This document shows, in pieces, positions 9,640 through 16,893 of a stretch of 64,000 nt of DNA. This DNA is from JBASEY01 sp964404285 (GTDB lineage Bacteria > CSSED10-310). How positions within the stretch are numbered: position 1 is the first letter of the stretch; each line of letters opens with the position of its first letter. The stretch spans positions 434,001 through 498,000 of the forward strand of contig CAYOJK010000001.1 in the NCBI GenBank assembly GCA_964404285.1, given 5' to 3'. Under the pieces are notes generated by a model. That model was not told the DNA's origin and did not search any database. It saw nothing but the letters and a program-made list of their open reading frames with translations. A program made the translations under genes and the position numbers.

Positions 9640-10610
9640 AAGACCCGATTACGCCAATAATCTAGAATGTCCCCCAATGTATCCGATAGTGAATATCGTG
9701 GAGTCCAATCGCTGATCTGTCTTAAGTAATCGGAATTTCCCTCTAATAACGGAATATCGGCAGGTCTGAACAAATCTGGGTCAACTCGAACAGTAATATT
9801 CACCTTGCATCTGCTGAGCAAGGTATCCAAAATTTCCTTAATCGACCATGCGTTACCTGAAGACACATTGATGATATCAGAATTCTTCCCAAATTGAAGC
9901 GCGCTAATATAACCATCTACTGTATCCCTGACATCGGAGAAATCTCTTCGAGCGTCAAGGTTTCCAACTAGAATTATAGGTTTCTGAAGATCATTTTCTA
10001 TTTGAGCTATTTGATAGGCAAAATCTGCCGTGACAAAGCCTAAACGCTGCCCAGGCCCAATATGATTGAAGGGTCTCACTATAACCATTTTACCCTTAAT
10101 GGTGCGAGCCAGTTGTAGACACGCAATCTCTTGGCAATATTTACTGGCCGCATAGGGACTCCGAGGCTCAGGAACACGGTCTTCATGTATTGGCTGATCC
10201 ACTTCCGGAACAAGACCATAAACCTCGCCTGAGCTGATAATCAAAACATTACTCGTCAACCCCGTATCCCTGACAGCACACATTAGATTAACAGCGCCGA
10301 TCACGTTTGCCATGTACGTTTCCGCTTCGCCATGCCAAGAATGTTTGACATTGGCTCTGCCTGCAAGATGAAAAATATCCGTCGGTTTAACTTTTTTTAT
10401 AATGCTCCGCAACTTTTTTGCATTAACCAGATCAACGACGTGTCGTTCCACAACAGCCCGATCCCAGCTCTCACCATACGCAGCAACTCGTTCACGGTCC
10501 AGAATATGTACCGTCCGACCAGATTTGATCAGGCTCTCAACAAGGTAGCTACCGGCAAAACCTGCTCCCCCGGTAATCAATACCGGTCCTTGATGAATCC
10601 GGGAACTCAA
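9621..10610 (-). CDS. rmd: GDP-6-deoxy-D-mannose (4-dehydro-6-deoxymannose) reductase-like SDR
   Basis: About 329 residues. An extended short-chain dehydrogenase with NAD-binding GGAGFAGSYL, the active-site SSGEVYG and YAASK (Tyr-x3-Lys), and RPFNHIGPGQ as in Rmd/GDP-4-keto-6-deoxymannose reductases. The expected reaction is reduction of GDP-4-dehydro-6-deoxy-D-mannose to GDP-D-rhamnose. The start is uncertain: TTG at 10610 overlaps the gmd stop by 4 bases (TTGA) with GGAGG 11 bases upstream, while an in-frame TTG at 10628 has no visible ribosome site. Last gene of the rhamnose operon. A related NDP-sugar epimerase role is possible. Confidence 0.8.
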   Translation of the reverse strand: MSSRIHQGPVLITGGAGFAGSYLVESLIKSGRTVHILDRERVAAYGESWDRAVVERHVVDLVNAKKLRSIIKKVKPTDIFHLAGRANVKHSWHGEAETYMANVIGAVNLMCAVRDTGLTSNVLIISSGEVYGLVPEVDQPIHEDRVPEPRSPYAASKYCQEIACLQLARTIKGKMVIVRPFNHIGPGQRLGFVTADFAYQIAQIENDLQKPIILVGNLDARRDFSDVRDTVDGYISALQFGKNSDIINVSSGNAWSIKEILDTLLSRCKVNITVRVDPDLFRPADIPLLEGNSDYLRQISDWTPRYSLSDTLGDILDYWRNRVFQSEVS

Positions 10611-11569
10611 TGTACTCTCAGCCTCCAATAATTCAAAATGTCCTCAAGAGTTAGCTTAAAAGGTATAGTGGGCTTCCACCCTGTCGCCTCACGAAATCTT
10701 GAGTTGTCACCTAGAAGTATCGGCACATCCGAAGGACGCAATCGCGATGGATCCTGTTGAATGCGGATATCAACCGCAGACAGTTGAATCAACATGTCAA
10801 GAACTTCCTGGATTGTCCAACATTGTCCCGAACAGATATTGTAGGCTTCACCAGGTTTACAATTACCTTCTAGAGACATCCAATACGCTCTTACCATATC
10901 TCTGACATCGGTAAAATCACGTTTGGCTTCCAGATTGCCGACATGGATCACCGGTTCTTTCTTGGATTTTTCAATATAAGCAATTTGTTTGGCAAAATCT
11001 GAGCAGACAAAAACGTCACCACGTCGGGGACCCGTGTGATTAAAGCCTCTGGTTCGGACAATCTTCATTCCATAGCTCATGAAATATTGATAACCAAGAA
11101 AATCTTGTCCTACTTTAGATACAGCATACGGTGATAAAGGTCTCAATGGATTTGTCTCTTTGATAGGCACCTCATTATCATACACCATTCCATATTCTTC
11201 ACTTGAACAGGCAATCTGTATCCATGGATCAAGGCCCAAATCCTTTACAGCTTCAAAAATATTGACCTGCCCGATAATATTTGTATCAAGGCTCTCTGAA
11301 GGCGCGCGCCATGATGACGGAACAAAACTTTGAGCTGCCAGATGAAAAATTCTATCTGGTTTAATGGTTCTTAAAACCGATCTGACATTGTTTGCATCCC
11401 GTAAATCGCATTCCAGGTTAACAAAACGATTGCGAACATGATCGATGTTTTCAGTTCTGCTTCGCCATCGATAAATTCCGTATAATTGGACTTCAGGATG
11501 ATGCTCCAAAATATAATCGGCAAGATGGCTGCCTACAAAGCCGGTTATTCCAGTTACTAACACTTTCAT
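10607..11569 (-). CDS. gmd: GDP-mannose 4,6-dehydratase-like SDR
   Basis: About 320 residues, the shorter type of Gmd. NAD-binding TGITGFVGSHL at the N-terminus, active-site segment SSEEYG, catalytic YAVSK, and RGFNHTGPRRGDVFVCSDF, which resembles GDP-mannose dehydratases. The expected reaction is GDP-mannose to GDP-4-dehydro-6-deoxy-mannose, feeding the reductase encoded next. The ATG at 11569 shares one base with the rfbD stop (TGATG), which implies translational coupling. Because Gmd and Rmd are related SDRs, the exact sugar nucleotide is an inference from pairing and motifs. Confidence 0.78.
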   Translation of the reverse strand: MKVLVTGITGFVGSHLADYILEHHPEVQLYGIYRWRSRTENIDHVRNRFVNLECDLRDANNVRSVLRTIKPDRIFHLAAQSFVPSSWRAPSESLDTNIIGQVNIFEAVKDLGLDPWIQIACSSEEYGMVYDNEVPIKETNPLRPLSPYAVSKVGQDFLGYQYFMSYGMKIVRTRGFNHTGPRRGDVFVCSDFAKQIAYIEKSKKEPVIHVGNLEAKRDFTDVRDMVRAYWMSLEGNCKPGEAYNICSGQCWTIQEVLDMLIQLSAVDIRIQQDPSRLRPSDVPILLGDNSRFREATGWKPTIPFKLTLEDILNYWRLRVH

Positions 11570-12435
11570 CAAATATTCTCCTCTAACCTATTGAAATGGT
11601 GAGTTTTCAAATATCGATCGACCGCATCATGCCAATCCGGCATGTAACTATCTGTAATTCTTGTAAATCTATTCAATGCCAACACAGAATAACCTGGGCG
11701 AGGTGTTGGCAATGGATACTCACTGGCTGGTATCGGCACAACATGTATATGAGGATGAGTTTTTTTTAAGAAAAAGGATGCGAAACCATGCCAGGACGTA
11801 TACCCGCTATTGGTGACATGAACGATTCCTGATGCTTCACACTGAATCAAGCTCTTAATTCCAGACGCTAAATCAAGAGTATAAGTCGGTGAGCCGACTT
11901 GATCAGCAACGACTTTTAGAGGGTTGCCTCGATCAGCAATCTTCAAAATAGTTTCAACAAAATTTTTGCCATGAGCTCCAAATAACCAAGCTGTACGAAC
12001 AACCAAAGCTCTGTCTTTAAGGATGTGAATCACCCTGTTTTCTCCCTCTAACTTGCTGATACCGTATTTAGTTTGAGGGTTTGTGATGGCTTCTTCCGAA
12101 TAGGGCTCAGACGAGTTACCATCGAAGACGTAATCTGTTGAGATATGTACCATTCGCGCACCCGATACTTTAGCAGCTTCCGCTATATTGGCTGCACCGA
12201 CTGCATTTACGGCATACGCTTTCTCATAAAGATTTTCACAATCATCTACAGCAGTAAACGCTGCTGAATTAACAATCCAATCAGGCTTGATCGTCATGAC
12301 CATCTTCATGCAATCCTGTTGAACAGTAATATCAAAATCGTTTATATCGACACCTTCCACCCATCCGGTATCTTTTAGAACGGTCATCAGATCATTGCCC
12401 AGCATACCACCAGCGCCGGTTACAAGTATTTTCAT
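11569..12435 (-). CDS. rfbD: dTDP-4-dehydrorhamnose reductase
   Basis: 288 residues, typical for RmlD. The N-terminal KILVTGAGGMLGNDL binds NADPH; STDYVFDG followed by YGISKLEGE gives the catalytic Ser/Thr-Tyr-Lys set. It performs the last step of dTDP-L-rhamnose synthesis. Its ATG overlaps the rfbB stop by 4 bases (ATGA), so the genes are translationally coupled. Gene order in the operon is A-C-B-D. Confidence 0.95.
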   Translation of the reverse strand: MKILVTGAGGMLGNDLMTVLKDTGWVEGVDINDFDITVQQDCMKMVMTIKPDWIVNSAAFTAVDDCENLYEKAYAVNAVGAANIAEAAKVSGARMVHISTDYVFDGNSSEPYSEEAITNPQTKYGISKLEGENRVIHILKDRALVVRTAWLFGAHGKNFVETILKIADRGNPLKVVADQVGSPTYTLDLASGIKSLIQCEASGIVHVTNSGYTSWHGFASFFLKKTHPHIHVVPIPASEYPLPTPRPGYSVLALNRFTRITDSYMPDWHDAVDRYLKTHHFNRLEENI

Positions 12436-13460
12436 TTTTTCAGTCCCAGATTTTTTTCATACCAATTCTTATAATAATCGCGGAAATCCACCTGTTTTTT
12501 CTTGAGTTTTTCCCACCAGAATCTGTTATCGGCATACCAACGAATCGTTGAAACAATACCCTTTTGAAAATTTCGACCGGGCTTCCAGCCAAGAGATCTG
12601 ACTTTTGTCGAATCAATGGCATAGCGTCTGTCATGCCCTGGACGGTCTTTTACCCAGGTAATCAAAGATTCCGGTTTTTCCAATTCTTCCAGGATCAAGC
12701 GAGTTATTTCCAGATTTGTCTTCTCGTTGCTACCACCAATATTATACGCCTCAGAAACAACTCCTTTTCTGGCAATAATATCTAGTGCCGAACAATGATC
12801 TTCAACATACAGCCAATCTCGAACATTGAGTCCATCCCCATATAATGGCAACGGCTTATTGTCCAGCGCATTTGTTACGAAAAGTGGTATCAGTTTTTCT
12901 GGGTATTGATACGGACCATAATTATTTGATGCCCGCGTTATAACTGCCGGAATATCATATGTCCTTATATAAGACTTAACCAGTAATTCTGCTCCAGCTT
13001 TCGATGCTGAGTAGGGGCTACTTGGGTCTAGAGCATCATTTTCCGAAAACAAACCTTTTTCAATCGAGCCATAAACTTCATCTGTCGAAATCTGGATAAA
13101 TCTACCGACACCATATTTTCGAACAGCTTCCAACAGCACATGTGTTCCCAGCACATCTGTTCGAATAAAAGCTTCCGGTTCGATAATAGATCTGTCTACA
13201 TGTGTTTCTGCAGCGAAATTGAAGATAAAATCGATGCCCGACTTAACAATTTCATCCACAATTTTCGGATCACAAATGTCTCCCTCGACAAATGTATATC
13301 GTGGATCATTTTGAATGGCGACAAGGTTGTCAAGGTTTCCTGCGTATGTCAGTTTATCAAGATTGATAACTTTACAGGATGAATAGGTCTTTAAAATGTA
13401 ATGAACAAAATTTGATCCGATAAATCCTGCTCCACCGGTTATTAAAAAACGATCACCCAT
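12432..13460 (-). CDS. rfbB: dTDP-glucose 4,6-dehydratase
   Basis: 342 residues from the ATG at 13460. That start is chosen because the protein then begins MGDRFLITGGAGFIGSNF, GGAG lies 8 bases upstream, and it overlaps the rfbC stop by 8 bases. A longer frame to 13517 would run far into rfbC. Hallmarks are the Gly-rich motif, AAETHVDRSI, STDEVYGS, PYSASKAGAE with the catalytic Tyr-x3-Lys, and RASNNYGPYQYPEKLIP, a signature of RmlB. Converts dTDP-glucose to dTDP-4-dehydro-6-deoxyglucose. Confidence 0.96.
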   Translation of the reverse strand: MGDRFLITGGAGFIGSNFVHYILKTYSSCKVINLDKLTYAGNLDNLVAIQNDPRYTFVEGDICDPKIVDEIVKSGIDFIFNFAAETHVDRSIIEPEAFIRTDVLGTHVLLEAVRKYGVGRFIQISTDEVYGSIEKGLFSENDALDPSSPYSASKAGAELLVKSYIRTYDIPAVITRASNNYGPYQYPEKLIPLFVTNALDNKPLPLYGDGLNVRDWLYVEDHCSALDIIARKGVVSEAYNIGGSNEKTNLEITRLILEELEKPESLITWVKDRPGHDRRYAIDSTKVRSLGWKPGRNFQKGIVSTIRWYADNRFWWEKLKKKQVDFRDYYKNWYEKNLGLKK

Positions 13461-13908
13461 CTTTTCGGCTCCAATCATAAGGTATTTCCGCCGTATGAGC
13501 AGGTAAACGATACTCATCGGGTTCTGAATAATTATATGTTTTTGTCGGGATATTCACGATTAGAGCCATTTCTTCTGAAATACCCTTAAAACCATGGTAA
13601 ACTCCCTTGGGGATATGGATCAACATCGGATTCAATATCCCAGTAAAAAACTCGTTGACTTCACCATACGTCGGGGAATCTTTTCTGCCATCATAAAGAA
13701 CGACCTTTGCCATTCCGCAAACACAGATAAAATTGTCGTCCTGTAACTTGTGATAATGCCATCCTTTGACAACACCAGGATACACCGCCGTAATATAGGC
13801 TTGACCAAAAACTTCGTATTCCGCCCAGTCCGATCGAAACATTTCCATCAAATAACCTCTCTCATCAGGAATACGTTTCAAAAGCTTGGTTTTAACTCCA
13901 TCAATCAT
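13453..13908 (-). CDS. rfbC: Short-form dTDP-4-dehydrorhamnose 3,5-epimerase
   Basis: 151 residues, against about 180 for classical RmlC. The cupin core is intact: FRSDWAEYEVFGQAYITAVYPG, the catalytic-histidine region VKGWHYHKLQDD, and IPKGVYHGFKG. The C-terminal part is shortened, as in the WxcM-like/RfbC-related proteins. Position between rfbA and rfbB supports the epimerase assignment. The ATG at 13908 is preferred, with AAGGGG 8 bases upstream; the GTG at 13917 overlaps that ribosome site. Fourteen bases separate it from the rfbA stop. Confidence 0.87.
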   Translation of the reverse strand: MIDGVKTKLLKRIPDERGYLMEMFRSDWAEYEVFGQAYITAVYPGVVKGWHYHKLQDDNFICVCGMAKVVLYDGRKDSPTYGEVNEFFTGILNPMLIHIPKGVYHGFKGISEEMALIVNIPTKTYNYSEPDEYRLPAHTAEIPYDWSRKDG

Positions 13909-13922
13909 GACATTCACCCCTT

Positions 13923-14987
13923 TTATAGGATTCCAACAACACTCCGGTCACCCAAAACAAATCGATAGGCCTTGGGCAACATCACCGATTTCTTTAACTC
14001 GACACTCCTGCCGATCAAACTGTCTTCTATCCGCACACCTATGTTCTCGATATGTGCATGTTCACAAATTATCGAATGCTCGATCTCCGCGTTTTGTATG
14101 ATTGAATCACACTGAATCGATGTGAACGGGCCAATATACGAATCGATAATCTGCGTATTCCTACCAATTATTGCCGGCCCTCGAAGAAAAGACCCTTTTA
14201 TGACGGCGCCCTCTTCAATGATTACTTTGTGGTTGATTACAGTTTTATCATCAACTTCGCCTAAATTATAAGGTTCCAGTCTATCCAGCACCATTCTATT
14301 CGCTTCGAGCATATCGTCCAGCTTACCGGTATCTTTCCACCATCCCTGGACAATATGCGGATCGACAGCCAATCCCATATTGATCAATTCTTGAATGGCG
14401 TCCGTGATTTCGAGTTCACCTCTAGCTGATGGTTTAATATGTCGTGCCGCAGTAAAAATTGATTTATCGAACATATATACGCCAACTAGAGCCAAATCAC
14501 TCTTAGGATTTTGTGGTTTTTCCACCAGTCGGACAATCTTGTTTTCATGTAGCTCGGCAACACCAAATTGTTGTGGATTGGGAACTTTTGCCAATAGGAT
14601 TTGCGCGTTAGCCTTACTATGACGAAACTCATTTACAAGCCCGGTTATTCCATCCAATATCAAGTTGTCACCAAGATACATGACGAAAGTATCATCTTTG
14701 ATAAAATCTTCAGCCGTCAACACTGCATGGGCCAAGCCCAGCGGAGCTTCCTGCTGAATATAGGTGATACGGGCATTCCATCTGGAACCATCTCCGACCA
14801 CTTCCTTTATCTCCCGATACGTGTCGCCGACAATAATCCCTATATCGTTGATTCCAGACGCAACAATCGCTTCCAGGCCATAAAACAAAACCGGTTTGTT
14901 GGCTACCGGCACTAACTGTTTTGCCCTCGTATAAGTCAAGGGTCGCAATCGCGTTCCCTTACCCCCACTTAGTATCAATCCTTTCAC
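13923..14987 (-). CDS. rfbA: Glucose-1-phosphate thymidylyltransferase, long form
   Basis: 354 residues, longer than the approximately 290 of classical RmlA. The nucleotidyltransferase signature GLILSGGKGTRLRPLT is at the very N-terminus; MYLGDNLI and GWWKDTGKLDDML follow. The extra C-terminal 100 residues carry left-handed beta-helix-type hexapeptides (IIEEGAVIKGSFLRGPAIIG), as in StrD-type and archaeal forms. It makes dTDP-glucose from dTTP and glucose-1-phosphate. The GTG at 14987 gives the canonical MKGLILSGG start with AGGGGGA about 6 bases upstream; the in-frame TTG at 14993 abuts the ribosome site. First gene of the operon behind a strong promoter. Confidence 0.94.
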   Translation of the reverse strand: MKGLILSGGKGTRLRPLTYTRAKQLVPVANKPVLFYGLEAIVASGINDIGIIVGDTYREIKEVVGDGSRWNARITYIQQEAPLGLAHAVLTAEDFIKDDTFVMYLGDNLILDGITGLVNEFRHSKANAQILLAKVPNPQQFGVAELHENKIVRLVEKPQNPKSDLALVGVYMFDKSIFTAARHIKPSARGELEITDAIQELINMGLAVDPHIVQGWWKDTGKLDDMLEANRMVLDRLEPYNLGEVDDKTVINHKVIIEEGAVIKGSFLRGPAIIGRNTQIIDSYIGPFTSIQCDSIIQNAEIEHSIICEHAHIENIGVRIEDSLIGRSVELKKSVMLPKAYRFVLGDRSVVGIL

Positions 14988-15035
14988 ATTCAATCCCCCT
15001 GAAACTCATTTCGAAAATCGAAATATTGTGAAAGC

Positions 15036-15064
15036 ATCTTATGATTCAACAGGTTTAAAGTCAA
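15036..15064 (-). promoter_or_regulatory. Promoter of the rhamnose nucleotide-sugar operon
   Basis: On the minus strand TTGACT (15059-15064) and TAAGAT (15036-15041) are exactly 17 bases apart, about 50 bases upstream of the rfbA start. Both boxes match 5 of 6 consensus bases. Confidence 0.75.
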
Positions 15065-15156
15065 TTTGATTTTCTTTTTGAAAATATCGCGCTCTTCAAA
15101 TTTTTCGTATATGATAAGATGTAGAAAATTTGAACGATTTGACGGGAGGTGGGAAT

Positions 15157-15483
15157 ATGTTCGCTTATATTGTACTGGTCAACAACGGTCCAACGGTCGT
15201 GATAACTCAACTACCGCCGGAAGATGTCGTTTCAAACCTTGTCTGGCGAGGTTTCCGCGATTTTAATTTATACATGATACCAGAAAGTCGCTTTGAAGAG
15301 CTCCGCATGGATATTGGTCAGTACACGTGGGACAACACCGTTGCTGAATTGAATGACGAATGGCCGGTGAGAGTCATCGATCGAGATTCCAATCGAGCAT
15401 TTCATACTTTTCAACGTTTCGCGCTGGATTCGCCGATAGCCAAAGTTAGAAACCGCAAACGCCTGGAAATCAATTCCAACTAA
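15157..15483 (+). CDS. Small protein of unknown function
   Basis: 108 residues from the ATG at 15157, selected because GGGAGGTG lies a few bases upstream. The upstream in-frame ATG at 15130 lacks a ribosome site. No signal peptide or membrane helix. It opens with a hydrophobic beta-strand (MFAYIVLVNN), has several Trp and Asp residues in the middle, and ends with a basic tail (VRNRKRLEIN). I recognise no family. It is followed by a hairpin terminator, which together with the good ribosome site makes it likely to be a real, singly transcribed gene. Confidence 0.68.
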   Translation: MFAYIVLVNNGPTVVITQLPPEDVVSNLVWRGFRDFNLYMIPESRFEELRMDIGQYTWDNTVAELNDEWPVRVIDRDSNRAFHTFQRFALDSPIAKVRNRKRLEINSN

Positions 15484-15506
15484 AAATCCATCAATAATCA
15501 AAAAAA

Positions 15507-15534
15507 GCCTGCTGTATGTTGCCAAACAGCAGGC
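15507..15534. terminator. Bidirectional terminator
   Basis: A 9-bp perfect stem (15507-15515 with 15526-15534) with a 10-base loop. It is flanked by a run of seven A on the left and a T-rich stretch on the right, between the convergent small gene and rocD. It can serve both; the U-tract is better for the leftward rocD transcript. Confidence 0.8.
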
Positions 15535-15560
15535 GTTCTTTCACTAACGTGGTCTACGGA

Positions 15561-16763
15561 TTATAACGTGGTTAAAACCTTCTCGATTCGTTCGAGCGCC
15601 CAGTCCAGTTCTTCTTTGGTAATACACAACGGGGGTGCAAGACGGATAATGTGAACATGGGTTTCCTTGCACAGCAATCCTTCTTCCATCAAAGCTTCGC
15701 AGAATCGGCGCGCTCCCCCTGCGGATTTTTTCAATACAATACCAATCCACAAGCCTTTTCCACGAAAGAAATCAACGTGAGGACTCTTGATCTTCTGAAG
15801 TTTTTCCATCAGGTATTCACCCAATTTCGCGCTGTTTTCAACCATTTTTTCTTCTACTAGAACTTTTAGAGCTTCCCGGGCAGCACGACAACCTAAAGGA
15901 GCTCCACCATAGGTAGATCCATGGTCGCCAGGCTTGAAGAGACCCAAAACTTCTTTGTCGGAAAGCACAGCTGATACCGGTACGGTACCCGCTGAAAGCG
16001 CTTTTCCTATGATGACGACATCAGGTCTGACAGACTCGTGTTCACAGGCAAGCATTTTGCCGGTTCTGCCAAGCCCGGATTGAATTTCGTCGGCCACAAA
16101 CAAAACATTGTTCGCCTTACAAATATCATAACAAGCCTTTAAATAACCTTTCGGCGGTACATCGACACCACCTTCACCCTGAATAGGCTCAACCATAAAC
16201 GCAGCTGTATTCGGCGATATCGCTTTTTTCAACGCTTCGACATCACCGTAGGGCACTGAAACAAAGCCGGGGGTCAACGGACCAAAGCCTCGCTTGTATT
16301 CCGGAGCTGACGAAAACGACACTATCGTGATGGTTCTGCCATGAAAGTTGTTGTCACATACGATGATTTCAGCTTTGTCATCGGGAATACCCTTAATATC
16401 ATATCCCCATCGTCGCACTGCTTTCAGCGCGGTTTCAACCGCTTCCGCGCCCGTGTTCATCGGCAGCATCATCTCATAACCAAATAATGCCGTTGCTTCT
16501 TTGGCTAAAAGCGGCCACTGATCATTTCGAAAGGCCCTGGATGTCAAGGTAAGCTTTTCAGCTTGATCTTTAAGAGCTGCAATGATCTTGGGATGGCAAT
16601 GTCCTTGGTTAACTGCTGAGTAAGCAGCCAGGAAATCCATGTATTTTTTCCCATCGACATCTTCAACCCAAACACCTTTTGCTTTGTTGATGACGACATC
16701 GAGAGGATGGTAATTGTGAGCACCAAACGTATCTTCCATCTCTATGTATTTTTTTGCATTCAT
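15561..16763 (-). CDS. rocD: Ornithine--oxo-acid aminotransferase
   Basis: 400 residues from the ATG at 16763, which has GGAGG 7 bases upstream; an in-frame start at 16784 has none. A class III PLP aminotransferase with VEDVDGKKYMDFLAAYSAVNQGHCHP near the N-terminus (residues about 35-60), MLPMNTGAEAVETALK, and the PLP lysine in IIGKALSAG preceded by VADEIQSGLGRTG. These segments match ornithine delta-aminotransferase rather than acetylornithine or GABA enzymes. It converts ornithine and 2-oxoglutarate to glutamate semialdehyde and glutamate, consistent with glutamate dehydrogenase nearby and carbamate kinase at 46.5 kb. Confidence 0.93.
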   Translation of the reverse strand: MNAKKYIEMEDTFGAHNYHPLDVVINKAKGVWVEDVDGKKYMDFLAAYSAVNQGHCHPKIIAALKDQAEKLTLTSRAFRNDQWPLLAKEATALFGYEMMLPMNTGAEAVETALKAVRRWGYDIKGIPDDKAEIIVCDNNFHGRTITIVSFSSAPEYKRGFGPLTPGFVSVPYGDVEALKKAISPNTAAFMVEPIQGEGGVDVPPKGYLKACYDICKANNVLFVADEIQSGLGRTGKMLACEHESVRPDVVIIGKALSAGTVPVSAVLSDKEVLGLFKPGDHGSTYGGAPLGCRAAREALKVLVEEKMVENSAKLGEYLMEKLQKIKSPHVDFFRGKGLWIGIVLKKSAGGARRFCEALMEEGLLCKETHVHIIRLAPPLCITKEELDWALERIEKVLTTL

Positions 16764-16845
16764 TTTTATCCTCCATATATACAAAAAAGTTTAAAAATCA
16801 ACAAAATGACCCTACCAAATTCCCCTCATGTTTTCAAGCTAAAAA

Positions 16846-16869
16846 AACGACGCCGGAAACGGCGTCGTT
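16846..16869 (-). terminator. Terminator of TonB-dependent receptor copy 1
   Basis: A 10-bp stem AACGACGCCG with a 4-base loop and exact complement, ending in seven T read leftwards. The same 10-bp stem follows each of the three receptor genes. In this copy the loop reads TTTC on the transcribed orientation; in the other two it reads GAAA. Confidence 0.9.
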
Positions 16870-16893
16870 TTTGTCAATTTTAAGTTTTTTGGT

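Noticed and set aside
13461..13517. N-terminal extension of rfbB
   Set aside because: It would run 65 bases into rfbC, while ATG at 13460 has a ribosome site and gives the canonical start.
13453..13908. Possible truncation or frameshift of rfbC
   Set aside because: The short cupin core is intact, ends naturally with an overlapping rfbB start, and matches the short epimerase form.
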